Source of the DNA: Streptomyces geranii
GTDB lineage: Bacteria > Actinomycetota > Actinomycetes > Streptomycetales > Streptomycetaceae
Assembly: GCF_002954775.1 (NCBI RefSeq)
Contig: NZ_PJME01000005.1
Location: 186,001-250,000, forward strand
Length of the DNA stretch: 64,000 nt
Direction of reading: 5' to 3'
Below are positions 1-8,176 of this stretch, one piece after another. A model generated the notes under the pieces. The model did not search any database and was not told the DNA's origin. It saw nothing but the letters and a program-made list of their open reading frames with translations. The translations under genes and the position numbers were made by a program. Position 1 is the stretch's first letter. Each line of letters begins with the position of its first letter.

Positions 1-450
1 GGCGGCCACGGCGGCCCCGCCGACCGCGCCCCAGACGCCGAGGGCGACGGCCAGGCGCGGCGGCCGGAACAGGGCCTTGATGAGGGTGAGGCACTGCGGG
101 GTCATCAGCGCGGCGCCGACGCCCTGCGCGACCCGCCACACGATGAGCGCCTCGATGCTCGTGGCGAGGGCGCACAGCAGCGACCCGGCGGTGAAGACGG
201 CCAGTCCGACGAGATGGACGCGCCGATGCCCGTAACGGTCGCCCAACCGCCCCGCGATGACCAGGGGAACGGCGTAGGCGATGAGATAACCGCTGTTGAC
301 CCACATCGCGCGGGCCTCGCCGGTGTGCAGCCCGTCGATCAGCGCGGGCAGGGCGACCGAGGTGACGGTGCTGTCGAGCAGCAGCATGAAGAAGCCCGTG
401 CACAGGCTGGCGAGGGCGAGCCAGTCCCGTCGCTCGCTCCCTGCGGTCAT
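1..450 (-). CDS. MFS transporter (DHA2/EmrB-QacA type), partial
   Basis: Drug:proton antiporter-type major facilitator; only the first 150 residues are in the window and the C-terminal part lies beyond base 1. A short cytoplasmic N-terminus leads into TM1 with the family pattern [17 protein letters not shown] (motif C/D1-like LDSTxxxVALP). The loop 2-3 motif A is [11 protein letters not shown], and later hydrophobic helices include [17 protein letters not shown]. The ATG at 450 lies one base past the stop (452-454) of the upstream flavin monooxygenase, so it is probably the last translated gene of this leftward operon. It may export a substrate analogue or product. The substrate cannot be read from the sequence. 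Confidence 0.85.
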   Translation of the reverse strand, partial: MTAGSERRDWLALASLCTGFFMLLLDSTVTSVALPALIDGLHTGEARAMWVNSGYLIAYAVPLVIAGRLGDRYGHRRVHLVGLAVFTAGSLLCALATSIEALIVWRVAQGVGAALMTPQCLTLIKALFRPPRLAVALGVWGAVGGAAVAA

Positions 451-451
451 G

Positions 452-1786
452 TCACACCGCCAGGTTCTCGCGCAACGTGGCACCGGCGACAGGGGCGGCG
501 AGGGCACCTCGGCGGCGCAGTTCCGGCAGGAGCAGCTCGCTGATGTCGGCGAGACCGGAGGGCATGGCGAGCGGGCTGGAGAGCATGTAGCCGCCGCGCG
601 ACCCGGTCGCCGCGAAGTTCTCCTGCAGCGCGTCGGCGACCGACTCGGCGTCCCCGACGATGCTGTGGTCGAGCCCGGTCGCCCGGCCCCTGCCGTGGTC
701 GAAGAACTCGTCGCGGCTCATCGTCGACTCCTCCCCGAACTCCGCGACGAGCGAACCGACTAGCCCGGCGGGGGACGCGTTGGCCGCGAGGAGTTCGTCG
801 CGCAGCTCACCCAGCCGGAAGGACTCCGGGAGCGTGGAGAGGTCGTAACCCATGTTGTGCGAGAGGTGGATGGCGACGGTCTCCTCGTTCCAGAAGGCGT
901 GCACCTCGTCGCGGCGCGCCCGTGCCTCGGCGGCCGTGCGGCCGACGATGACCTGGGTGGCCCAGAGGATGCCCGTGTCGGCCGGGTCCCGTCGCTCGGC
1001 GAGGAGTGCCTCGTCGAGGAGTCGGCGATGCCGCTGCTGGGAGGCGAGGTTGCCGCCGAAGCCGAAGATCAGGTCGGCGAAACGGGCCGAAGCGGCAATG
1101 CCACGGGGCGAGTTGCCTGCCTGGACGATGAGCGGATGGATCTGCGGACCCGGTACGGAGGCGAGCGGCCCCTTCACGTCGAAGAAGCGGCCCTTGTGGT
1201 CGATCGGGTGCACCTTGGCCGGATCGGCGAACCGGCCCGTCTCCCGGTCGCGCACGATCGCGTCGGGTGCCACGGAGTCCCACAGCGCACGGCAGACCTC
1301 GACGAACTCCTCCATGCGCTCGTAGCGCAGATCGTGGTCCATCAGCTCGCCGAAGCCGTAGTTCGCCGCGTCCGCGCCCCTGGTCGAGGCGACCACGTTG
1401 AACGCGATGCGCCCGCCGGTGACATGGTCGAGGGAGTTCAGCAGCCGGGCGACGTAGAACGGGTGCATGAAGGTCGACGAGTACGTCAGCCCGAAGCCGA
1501 TCCGTTCCGTCACCGTGGCCATCGCCGCGATGACGGGTGCCATGTCGTGGCGCGGCCACTGGATGCCCCACTCCACGGCAGGCTCGATTCCGCCGCGCCA
1601 GGTGCTGGGGATGCCGCTGCCGTCGCCGAAGAACAGCAGGCCCACACCGGCGCGTTCGGCCGTCCGCGCCAGTTCCATGAACATGCGTACGTCGGGGAAG
1701 TCCAGCCCCACCCAGGAGCCCGGGCGGGCCCAGGCTCCCTCGGTGTGGGTGAAGGAGAGGTCGAAACCTATGTGCATGCCGCTCAT
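452..1786 (-). CDS. LLM-class flavin-dependent monooxygenase, NtaA/SnaA/DszA type
   Basis: Two-component FMNH2-dependent monooxygenase of the bacterial luciferase superfamily, 444 residues. The family includes nitrilotriacetate monooxygenase NtaA, pristinamycin SnaA and DszA. Typical segments are [40 protein letters not shown] and the late [13 protein letters not shown] chose the ATG at 1786 because it overlaps the upstream stop (ATGA) and follows a GAGAGGAA ribosome site; longer open sequence upstream is the shadow of the previous gene. It needs a separate flavin reductase, which is not visible here. Its place after RutA/RutB-like genes suggests oxidation of an N-containing small molecule, but the substrate is unknown. 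Confidence 0.88.
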   Translation of the reverse strand: MSGMHIGFDLSFTHTEGAWARPGSWVGLDFPDVRMFMELARTAERAGVGLLFFGDGSGIPSTWRGGIEPAVEWGIQWPRHDMAPVIAAMATVTERIGFGLTYSSTFMHPFYVARLLNSLDHVTGGRIAFNVVASTRGADAANYGFGELMDHDLRYERMEEFVEVCRALWDSVAPDAIVRDRETGRFADPAKVHPIDHKGRFFDVKGPLASVPGPQIHPLIVQAGNSPRGIAASARFADLIFGFGGNLASQQRHRRLLDEALLAERRDPADTGILWATQVIVGRTAAEARARRDEVHAFWNEETVAIHLSHNMGYDLSTLPESFRLGELRDELLAANASPAGLVGSLVAEFGEESTMSRDEFFDHGRGRATGLDHSIVGDAESVADALQENFAATGSRGGYMLSSPLAMPSGLADISELLLPELRRRGALAAPVAGATLRENLAV

Positions 1787-2448
1787 CGCGAGTTCCTCTC
1801 CCACAGCGCGGTGACCTCGTCGGCGTCGGCGAGCACGGCGACGTTCAGCGCGAGTTGCTGAAGTGCCGCCGCGTTGACGTCGAGGTCGTAGGCGGCCGTG
1901 GCGTCGCCGGGCACCACGACCGGCCAGTCCAGCTGTACGGCGTCCTGGGCGGTGGCGTACACACAGCACTCGCTGGTCAGCCCCACCACGGTCAGCCAGC
2001 CGCAGCCGGCGGCGCGCAGCCGGGCGTCGAGATCGGTGCCGAGGAACCCGCTGTAGCCCCTCTTCACGACGCGCTCCTCACCCTCGGCGGGCCGCATCCG
2101 GAACCACTCGGCGCCGTCCGTACCGACGCGGCAGGGCTCGTCGGGGCTCATGGGGGCGTCGTAGTCGCCACCGCGCAGCCAGTTGCTCGCCCGCCAGGGC
2201 CGGGCCGGATCACTCCCCAACTCCACCCAGATTACGGGTACTTGGGCGGCGCGGGCGGCGTCCACGAGGTGTCCGATGCGGGTGACGGCCCGGTCGAGAG
2301 CGGTCAGGGCGGAGTCCGTGAGGCCGTAATCCGTCAGCCGGTCCGGATCGGCGAAGTCGCGCTGTACGTCGACCACGAGCAGGGCGGGCGCGCTGCCGGG
2401 GCGGGAGAGGTGGGCGAGCTGTCGGGCCCGCAGGTCGGTGCCGGGCAT
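1783..2448 (-). CDS. Isochorismatase-family cysteine amidohydrolase, RutB-like
   Basis: A 221-residue cytosolic cysteine hydrolase of the isochorismatase fold. The catalytic Asp sits in LLVVDVQRDFADP, a Lys in VVKRGYSGF, and the nucleophilic Cys in GLTSECCVYATAQDA. RutB (ureidoacrylate amidohydrolase) has the same triad and partners RutA in oxidative uracil ring opening. Here the gene directly follows a RutA-like monooxygenase: that stop (2450-2448) and this ATG (2448-2446) share a base. It also overlaps the next gene by ATGA. RutB-like chemistry, hydrolysis of a ureido or carbamoyl product, is the best guess; nicotinamidase or N-carbamoylsarcosine amidase activity cannot be excluded. Confidence 0.85.
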   Translation of the reverse strand: MPGTDLRARQLAHLSRPGSAPALLVVDVQRDFADPDRLTDYGLTDSALTALDRAVTRIGHLVDAARAAQVPVIWVELGSDPARPWRASNWLRGGDYDAPMSPDEPCRVGTDGAEWFRMRPAEGEERVVKRGYSGFLGTDLDARLRAAGCGWLTVVGLTSECCVYATAQDAVQLDWPVVVPGDATAAYDLDVNAAALQQLALNVAVLADADEVTALWERNSR

Positions 2449-3509
2449 CAGGCCGTCACCCCGTCGCGGGCGCGCAGTTCGGGCAGTACGGTCTTGCCGA
2501 ACAGCACCATGTCCTCGTCGTACTCGGGGAAGATCAGCATCAGCCCGTCGAGGTCGGCCTCGCGCACGATGTACTCGATGTGGTCGGTGACCGTGCGCGC
2601 CGATCCGGCGACGTACGGGGTCTGGAACGCGGCCTCGCCGTCCGCCCCGTCGGCCCAGGCACGGGCCTGCTCCTCGGGAATCCCCCAGGCCCGCCGCATG
2701 TGGACCAGCGCCTCCCGGTCCAGGCCCGCGCCCCACTCCCGCACCTTCTGAGCCGCGAGTTCGTCGGTGTCGTCCTGTACGACGGTGAGCATCGAGTAGG
2801 TCTTGCAGACCCGCCCGGCCGCCCGCGCCCGCTCGTGGACGTCGGTCGACAGTTCGCGCATCTCGTCCAGGCTCTCGGCGGCCAGGAACGCGCCGTCGGC
2901 GTACTTGGCCTGGAAGCGGCGGGCGTCCTCGGAGCGGCCGGCGCTGATGACGGTGGGGCGGACCTGGGGGCGCGGCCGGGACTCGCAGTCGACGAGGTCG
3001 AAGTACGGGGTGCGCAGGGTGACGGAGTCCTCGGTCCACAGGCGGGTGACCGCCTCCGTCCAGAGTTCCGTCATCCGGTAGCGGTCGGCGTGGGTGAGCT
3101 TCGGGTCCCACTCGCCGAACTGCTCGAACTCCTCCGCGTAGGAGCCGTTGACGATGTTCAGTCCGGCCCGGCCGCCGGAGATGTCCTGGAGGGTGGCGAA
3201 CATCTTCGCGGCGACGGCCGGGTTGTGGACGTTGGCGTGCAGGGTCGCCCAGATCTTGACCCGGCTGGTCGCCTCGGCGATCGCCGCCATCATCGTCATC
3301 GACTCCAGGGAGCGCCCCCAGTGGTCGGTACTGCCACCGAAGCCGCGCCACTTCGCCATCGACATGACGAAGTCGAGGCCGATGTTCTCGGCGTGCACCG
3401 CGGCACGCCGGTTCCAGGCGTAGTTCGCCTCGGGGTGGGGCGCGGTCGTGGACAGCATCCAGCCGCCGTTCCCGATGGGGAGGAAGATTCCGTACTCTTT
3501 CGTGGGCAC
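2448..3509 (-). CDS. LLM-class FMN monooxygenase, RutA-like
   Basis: A 353-residue flavin monooxygenase closely resembling RutA, which uses FMNH2 and O2 to open the uracil ring. The N-terminus EYGIFLPIGNGGWMLST and the segment DFVMSMAKWRGFGGSTDHW match RutA (VFVPIGNNGW, SMIKLRGFGGKT). It is followed without a gap by a RutB-like amidohydrolase and preceded by an ABC importer. No RutC-F homologues or flavin reductase are visible, so a complete Rut pathway is not shown. The substrate may be a pyrimidine, hydantoin or related cyclic amide (inference). Start: ATG at 3509, 37 bases after the binding-protein stop. Confidence 0.87.
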   Translation of the reverse strand: MPTKEYGIFLPIGNGGWMLSTTAPHPEANYAWNRRAAVHAENIGLDFVMSMAKWRGFGGSTDHWGRSLESMTMMAAIAEATSRVKIWATLHANVHNPAVAAKMFATLQDISGGRAGLNIVNGSYAEEFEQFGEWDPKLTHADRYRMTELWTEAVTRLWTEDSVTLRTPYFDLVDCESRPRPQVRPTVISAGRSEDARRFQAKYADGAFLAAESLDEMRELSTDVHERARAAGRVCKTYSMLTVVQDDTDELAAQKVREWGAGLDREALVHMRRAWGIPEEQARAWADGADGEAAFQTPYVAGSARTVTDHIEYIVREADLDGLMLIFPEYDEDMVLFGKTVLPELRARDGVTA

Positions 3510-3546
3510 GTTGCGGGCCTTTCGTGGGCGGTGCGGGGGAAGACGG

Positions 3547-4671
3547 TCACGGGGCGGGCCAGACCAGCTTGTCCCCGTCGTGGACGTTCTTGACGAAGGA
3601 CCCGTCGAACCACTTCTCGGCGCCGGCGGGAGTCACCGCACCCGTCACGATGTCGAACTGGCGCAGCATCTCCACGATCCCCTTGACGTTGGCGGTGTCG
3701 ATGCCGCCACGCGGCTGCCCGGGCGTCGGGCTGCTCTTCACGATCTGGGTCTCGGTGTTCCAGATGGTGGTGTTCAGCTTCTTGTCGTACGTCGGCCCGG
3801 ACAGGTCGGCCGCGTAGCCGACGCACTCGGCGGTCTTGGTGGCGTCGGCCGTGCAGTAGTCGTAGGCGTGCAGCGCGGCGCGCAGGATGTCCTCGACGGC
3901 GTGCGGGTGCTTCGCGGCGAACGCCGGGTTGACGGCCATCGCGCCGAGCGAGCCGGGGACCCCGAAGTCGGACGGCTGCCACACGGTGACCGGCTTGCCG
4001 GCCGCCTTGAGCTGGTTGGGCTCGTTGGAGACGAACCCGGTGAGCGCGGCGAGGCCGCCCTGTCGGCGGGGCAGTACGGAAGGGTCGTAACCCTGCTTGA
4101 CGAGCTTCAGCGAGTCGTACTTCACCCCGGCCTTGACCAGCATCGCCCGGACGGTGGCGGGCATGTAGCCCTTGTGGCCGACGACCTTGCCGTCGAGCTG
4201 GGGCAGCTCGGTGATGTCCTTGTTGGTCATCAGGATGTCCAGGCCGGAGTTCGAGTACGAGGAGATGCCGGTGATGTCGATCCCGTTGGCGCGGGCCTGG
4301 ATCACGTCCTGCTCGGAGACGGGGCTGACCGTCGCCTGGCCGCTGGCGAGGAGTTTGGTGCTCTGCGCGGTGTCGCCGGTGCCGGGCTTGAGGGTGACGT
4401 CGAGGCAGAGGTCCTTGAAGTAGCCGAGCTTGGCGGCGGCGATGTATTCGAGGATCGATACGGACGACTGGTACTGGTAACCGGACAGGTACGTGATCTT
4501 TCCGGCGGCCTTGTTCTCGGCGCAGCGGCCGGCGGAGATCGCGGAACCCTGGGTGCCCTTCGAGGAGCCGCTGTCGGAGCCGGAGTCGGAACCGCATCCC
4601 GCGACTCCGGCTGTCATGGCGAGGGCGGCGGCACAGGCGAGGGAGGCTCTGATGCTGAGGCGGGAAGGCAT
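3547..4671 (-). CDS. ABC transporter substrate-binding lipoprotein (NMT1/SsuA-like)
   Basis: A 374-residue extracytoplasmic binding protein. The signal peptide ends in lipobox VAGC with Cys26, followed by a Ser/Gly-rich linker, so it is probably a membrane-anchored lipoprotein. The fold pattern (YIAAAKLGYFKDLCLDVTL, LLASGQATVSP) is that of the NMT1/TauA/SsuA family, which binds sulfonates, nitrate, or thiamine-pyrimidine precursors. The ATG at 4671 has GGAG seven bases upstream. Permease and ATPase genes precede it in the same leftward operon and the RutA-like gene follows. Several Cys residues in the mature domain (DLCLD, DYCTADATKTAEC) are unusual and could form disulfides. Confidence 0.88.
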   Translation of the reverse strand: MPSRLSIRASLACAAALAMTAGVAGCGSDSGSDSGSSKGTQGSAISAGRCAENKAAGKITYLSGYQYQSSVSILEYIAAAKLGYFKDLCLDVTLKPGTGDTAQSTKLLASGQATVSPVSEQDVIQARANGIDITGISSYSNSGLDILMTNKDITELPQLDGKVVGHKGYMPATVRAMLVKAGVKYDSLKLVKQGYDPSVLPRRQGGLAALTGFVSNEPNQLKAAGKPVTVWQPSDFGVPGSLGAMAVNPAFAAKHPHAVEDILRAALHAYDYCTADATKTAECVGYAADLSGPTYDKKLNTTIWNTETQIVKSSPTPGQPRGGIDTANVKGIVEMLRQFDIVTGAVTPAGAEKWFDGSFVKNVHDGDKLVWPAP

Positions 4672-4796
4672 GGGTGACTCCAGACTGGCGGTGGCCGCCG
4701 GGCGAGGGTGTGGTGGGACTCGGCTGTGGGCGTCAGCCGTATGTGTGTGCGGTGAGCCGTAGGTACGGTGAGCAGTGGGCGCGGTGAGCGGGCCGG

Positions 4797-5651
4797 TCAG
4801 TCGTGCGCGCTGTCGTGCCAGTGCAGGACGCGGCGTTCGACCAGCGTCACGGCGAGCAGGAGCAGTACGCCCATGACCGCCAGGACGGCGATCGAGGCGT
4901 ACACGACCGGTAGTTGGTTCATCGAGGACGCCACGCTGATCGCGGTGCCCAGGCCGCGCGCCGACCCTGCGGCGGACATCTCGGCCACCACCGCGCCGAC
5001 GATGGACAGCGGGAAGACGATCCGCAGCGCCGCAAAGAGATAGGGCAGCGCGTTGGGGACGCGGACGTGCCAGAGCAGTTCCGCGCGGCTCGCGTCGATC
5101 GTCCGGTACACCTGGAGTACCTGCTGCGGGACGGAGCGCAGTCCGGCCGAGACGTTGATGAAGATCGGGAAGAAGCAGATCAGCGCCGCGATGACCAGCT
5201 TGGGCGTCGGGCCGAAGCCGAAGGCGACGACGAGCGCGGGCGCGATGGCCACCAGCGGGGTCACGTTGAGTACGACCGCGATCGGCATGACGGCCCGCCG
5301 CAGCGGCGGGAGTTCGCTGGTCAGGACGGCGAGGACGAACGCGGCGGCGAAGCCCGTCGCCAGACCGGCCGTCGCCTCCCCGAGGGTGACCATGGCGTTT
5401 CCGGTGTAGTAGCCGAGGTCGGAGCTGAGCGAGTGGCCGATGTCGGACAACGGCGGCAGCAGATACGGCAGTTTCTCCGCGCCCCAGTGCCACAGCAGCG
5501 CGAGCACGGCCACCATCAGCACGAACGGCGCCCATATGGCGGGCCGGACCCATGCGATACGGGACCGGGGGTGGCGGAGGCTGTAGCGGGACGGTTCCAC
5601 GGGCGGTCGGCCGACGGTGGCGTGCTCCGTGCGAGCGTCGACCACAGTCAT
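4797..5651 (-). CDS. ABC transporter permease (SsuC/TauC type)
   Basis: A 284-residue inner-membrane permease of the BPD_transp_1 family with about six transmembrane segments. The EAA cytoplasmic loop is QVYRTIDASRAELLWHVRVPNALPYLFAALR, with the usual Ala/Gly pattern. It pairs with the ATPase gene upstream and the NMT1-type lipoprotein downstream. The ATG at 5651 is preceded by GAGGTGAG. A GTG 54 bases further upstream would overlap the ATPase gene and looks less likely. The substrate is inferred from the neighbouring RutA/RutB-like enzymes to be a nitrogenous heterocycle. Confidence 0.9.
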   Translation of the reverse strand: MTVVDARTEHATVGRPPVEPSRYSLRHPRSRIAWVRPAIWAPFVLMVAVLALLWHWGAEKLPYLLPPLSDIGHSLSSDLGYYTGNAMVTLGEATAGLATGFAAAFVLAVLTSELPPLRRAVMPIAVVLNVTPLVAIAPALVVAFGFGPTPKLVIAALICFFPIFINVSAGLRSVPQQVLQVYRTIDASRAELLWHVRVPNALPYLFAALRIVFPLSIVGAVVAEMSAAGSARGLGTAISVASSMNQLPVVYASIAVLAVMGVLLLLAVTLVERRVLHWHDSAHD

Positions 5652-5683
5652 CTCACTCACCTCGCCGACCTCCCTCACCCCGC

Positions 5684-6526
5684 TCACGCCGCTTCCCGGT
5701 GCCACGCGCTGTGCAGGCGGTCGCGGACCAGGTCCTCGTACTCGTGGAAGCGGCGTTCCGCGAAGAGCCGGTCGTTGCGTGGCCGGGGGAGGTCGATCTC
5801 GATCGTGTCGACGATCCGGCCGGGCCTCGGGGCCATCACGACCACGGTGTCGGACAGCCGTACGGCCTCGGACACGGAGTGGGTGACGAACAGCACGGTC
5901 GTCTTCAACTCGTCCCAGAGGTCGAGGAGTTGGTCCTGGAGGCTCTCGCGGGTGAACTCGTCCAGCGCCGAGAAGGGCTCGTCCATGACGAGTACGTCGG
6001 GTCGCAGGCCGAAGGCCCGGACGATCGCGGCCCGCTGCCGCATTCCGCCGGACAGCTCGGCGGGAAGCTTGTCCATGGCCTCCCCGAGGCCCGCCTTGAC
6101 GAGGAGTTGGCGCATGTCGGGCGCGTTCGTCGTCCGCTCGCCGGAGCCGGTGATCCGCTCGCGCCGGCGGGCCGCCCGCTTGTTGATCCGGTGCGGCAGG
6201 GTGACGTTCTTCAGCACCGACAGCCAGGGCAGCAGGGCCGGGCTCTGCGGTACCAGCCCGATCATCTTCGCCGCGCAGGCCCGGGCCGGTGGAACGCCGT
6301 GCAACCGGATCTCGCCGTGGTCCGGTTCCTCAAGGCCGGCGGCGATCCTGAGCAGGGTCGACTTGCCGCAGCCGCTGGGCCCGATGAGGCTCACGAAGCG
6401 GCCTGCGGGCACGGTCAGTCCGACGTCGTCGAGGGCGATCGTCGCCGAGGGCCCGAACCCGTAGGTCCGGTGCACCGACCGCAGTTCGAGGGCTGGCGTA
6501 CCAGTCACCTTCACGCTCCCATCCAT
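5684..6526 (-). CDS. ABC transporter ATP-binding protein (SsuB/TauB type)
   Basis: A 280-residue cytoplasmic ATPase of the nitrate/sulfonate/taurine importer class. Visible elements are Walker A GPSGCGKST (residues 49-57), signature LSGGMRQR, Walker B VLVMDEPFSALDE and H-loop VTHSVSEA. A basic stretch (HRINKRAARRRER) sits before the signature. It is the first gene of the leftward seven-gene operon. The ATG at 6526 lacks a strong ribosome site, so a start a few codons downstream (GTG) is possible. About 140 bases upstream, the 3' end of the small unknown gene and a degenerate direct repeat precede it. Confidence 0.9.
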   Translation of the reverse strand: MDGSVKVTGTPALELRSVHRTYGFGPSATIALDDVGLTVPAGRFVSLIGPSGCGKSTLLRIAAGLEEPDHGEIRLHGVPPARACAAKMIGLVPQSPALLPWLSVLKNVTLPHRINKRAARRRERITGSGERTTNAPDMRQLLVKAGLGEAMDKLPAELSGGMRQRAAIVRAFGLRPDVLVMDEPFSALDEFTRESLQDQLLDLWDELKTTVLFVTHSVSEAVRLSDTVVVMAPRPGRIVDTIEIDLPRPRNDRLFAERRFHEYEDLVRDRLHSAWHREAA

Positions 6527-6629
6527 GTTGCGAGCACGAAGGCCCGGTCCTGGAAGTCGGAGAGCGTGCGTGGCGAGTGCGAGAACTGCCACGCGGAAAT
6601 CCGCTTAGGTGTTCCCGACGTTAGAAGCC

Positions 6630-6669
6630 CTGTGTTTCGTCAGGAGCCACCACTCTGTTTCGCTCAGGT
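6630..6669. repeat. Degenerate direct repeat upstream of the ABC operon
   Basis: Two imperfect copies of a TGTTTCG(C)TCAGG-like element lie about 23 bases apart (first near 6633-6644, second near 6656-6668), between the stop of the small leftward gene and the ATPase gene. They could be regulator half-sites for the operon, but I see no matching copy elsewhere in the window. Confidence 0.25.
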
Positions 6670-7142
6670 CACACCGCGCCGAGCGGTCTGACGACCCCGT
6701 CGCCGCCGAACACATGGACTTCGATGCCCAGATCGGCGGCGGCGCGCGCCACCCAGCCGCCGAGGGCCTGCACGATGACCTCGGTGACGAGGAGCACGGT
6801 CCGCTCGGTGGTCGGCAGCGAGGCGCGCAGCCAGAGCAGCTTGAACATGTCCGCCATGACCTTGTTGCGGAAGGCGGGCTTGTAGGCGCCCTGGTTGCCG
6901 ACGAGCTGGACGAGCACCCGCCCGTCCACGTCGATCCCCTCGACCTCGACCCGGCTGCCGTCGGGCAGCATGAGCGGCTTCGGGCGCAGCACGATGCCGA
7001 GCCGGGCTTCGAGGGCGAGCAGCATCCGGCGCTCGATGGACCCGTCGGTGAACCGGCTCCACTCGGTGGGGGCGTCAATAACTGTCAGAGGCACGTACAG
7101 AAGCTTAGGAAAGGTCCGTTTCGCTGGTGTTTCACGCGCCAC
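6669..7142 (-). CDS. Conserved small protein of unknown function
   Basis: A 157-residue soluble protein that I do not recognise. The N-terminus is basic, with no signal peptide. The central part has alternating acidic residues and an amphipathic stretch (VEVEGIDVDGRVLVQLVG, then KPAFRNKVMADMFKLLWLR), faintly like a PD-(D/E)xK nuclease-like fold without clear catalytic residues. The GTG start at 7142 faces the metallo-hydrolase gene across 128 bases that contain a GntR-type paired box, so it may be co-regulated with the catabolic cluster. It could equally head the leftward transport operon. No function is assigned. Confidence 0.6.
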   Translation of the reverse strand: MARETPAKRTFPKLLYVPLTVIDAPTEWSRFTDGSIERRMLLALEARLGIVLRPKPLMLPDGSRVEVEGIDVDGRVLVQLVGNQGAYKPAFRNKVMADMFKLLWLRASLPTTERTVLLVTEVIVQALGGWVARAAADLGIEVHVFGGDGVVRPLGAV

Positions 7143-7183
7143 AGGTTGCCTCCGTCACCTTGTTTACTTCACCGCAACCCATC

Positions 7184-7216
7184 ATTGGATCCAAATATCT
7201 ATGGTGTGGATCCTTG
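7184..7216. promoter_or_regulatory. Paired GntR-type operator (site A)
   Basis: Box 1 is ATTGGATCCAAA at 7184-7195 with a perfect TTGGATCCAA core. Box 2 is TGTGGATCCTTG at 7205-7216. The GGATCC centres (7189.5 and 7210.5) are 21 bp apart, two helical turns. The site lies in the divergent region before the metallo-hydrolase gene. The same pair with the same spacing recurs at 8114-8146 and 21592-21624, next to the GntR gene. Confidence 0.65.
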
Positions 7217-7270
7217 AAAGCAGTCTTGATGGGTCGCCTTGCAGGCTGACGGAAAGGCCGGGACCGGAGC

Positions 7271-8071
7271 ATGACACGACACGGTGTACGGCGGATCGTG
7301 CCGCTGCTGCTCGGCTGGGAGGAACTCCCCAAGTCGGTCTCGGTGTACGGCGCCCCGTACGAGGAGCGGCTGCGCGAGCCCGTACCGGCGGTGCTGCTGG
7401 AGTGCGACGGCGGCTGGCTGCTGCTCGACACCGGCTTCAACACGGCCCTGATCCGGGACCCCGCGCTGCGCCGCCGCTTCTACGGCTCCCCCAACTACCG
7501 TCCGATCCTGCCGGGCCCCGGCGAGCCGCTGGAGGAGGCCCTGGACGCGGCCGGTATCCCGATGGACGCGATCCACGCGGTGGCGGTCAGCCATCTGCAC
7601 GCCGATCACGCGGGCGGGCTGAAGCACTTCGCGGGGCGGGTGCCGGTGCACGTGCAACGGGCCGAGCTGGCCTACGGGTTGTCGGGGCGGCCGGAGGTGG
7701 AGCGCAACGCGATCTTCCGGGTCGACTTCGACGATCCCCGTATCGACTGGCGGCAGGCCGACGGCGACGTGGAGATCGCCCCCGGTGTGACGGCCGTACT
7801 GACCGCCGGGCACACCCCCGGACACCAGAGTTTCGTGGTCGACCTCGCGGACGGCGGCGGGCTGGTGTTCGCCTTCGACGCCGCCGACCTCACCGAGAAC
7901 ATCGAGCACGAGCGGCCGATCGGTGCCTCCATCGGGGTCGATCCGGAGCAGACGCTGGAACCGATCCGCCGGCTCAAGCGGATCGCCGCCGAACGCGGCT
8001 ACGAACTCGTCCCCGGCCATGACCCCGTGGTCTGGCCGGAGTTGATGCGGCGCCGGTTCACACGGCTTTAA
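7271..8071 (+). CDS. Metallo-beta-lactamase-fold hydrolase, AHL-lactonase-like
   Basis: A 266-residue cytosolic metallo-hydrolase. The zinc motif HxHxDH is SHLHADH (His108, His110, Asp112, His113), with further ligands in GHTPGH (around 181-185) and a late GHDP. The layout matches the AttM/AiiA-like quorum-quenching lactonase family, which opens lactone rings. It is the first gene of the rightward catabolic unit, behind paired operator A and with another pair just after it. Here it more likely cleaves a lactone, ester or cyclic amide intermediate than a signal molecule (inference). Confidence 0.83.
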   Translation: MTRHGVRRIVPLLLGWEELPKSVSVYGAPYEERLREPVPAVLLECDGGWLLLDTGFNTALIRDPALRRRFYGSPNYRPILPGPGEPLEEALDAAGIPMDAIHAVAVSHLHADHAGGLKHFAGRVPVHVQRAELAYGLSGRPEVERNAIFRVDFDDPRIDWRQADGDVEIAPGVTAVLTAGHTPGHQSFVVDLADGGGLVFAFDAADLTENIEHERPIGASIGVDPEQTLEPIRRLKRIAAERGYELVPGHDPVVWPELMRRRFTRL

Positions 8072-8113
8072 CTCCCGGGACACGAGGAGGATTTCGTGAC
8101 CCCCGAAGCTCAT

Positions 8114-8146
8114 ATTGGATCCAATCCAGCACACATTAGATCCAGT
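8114..8146. promoter_or_regulatory. Paired GntR-type operator (site B)
   Basis: Box 1 is ATTGGATCCAAT at 8114-8125, a perfect 12-bp palindrome. Box 2 is ATTAGATCCAGT at 8135-8146. The centres are 21 bp apart, exactly as in sites A and C. The pair lies between the metallo-hydrolase stop and the ribosome site of the transporter gene, so the transport/hydrolase operon likely has its own regulated promoter. Confidence 0.7.
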
Positions 8147-8176
8147 TTCCGAGGATCGGTGCCCAAGGAGGCCCAC

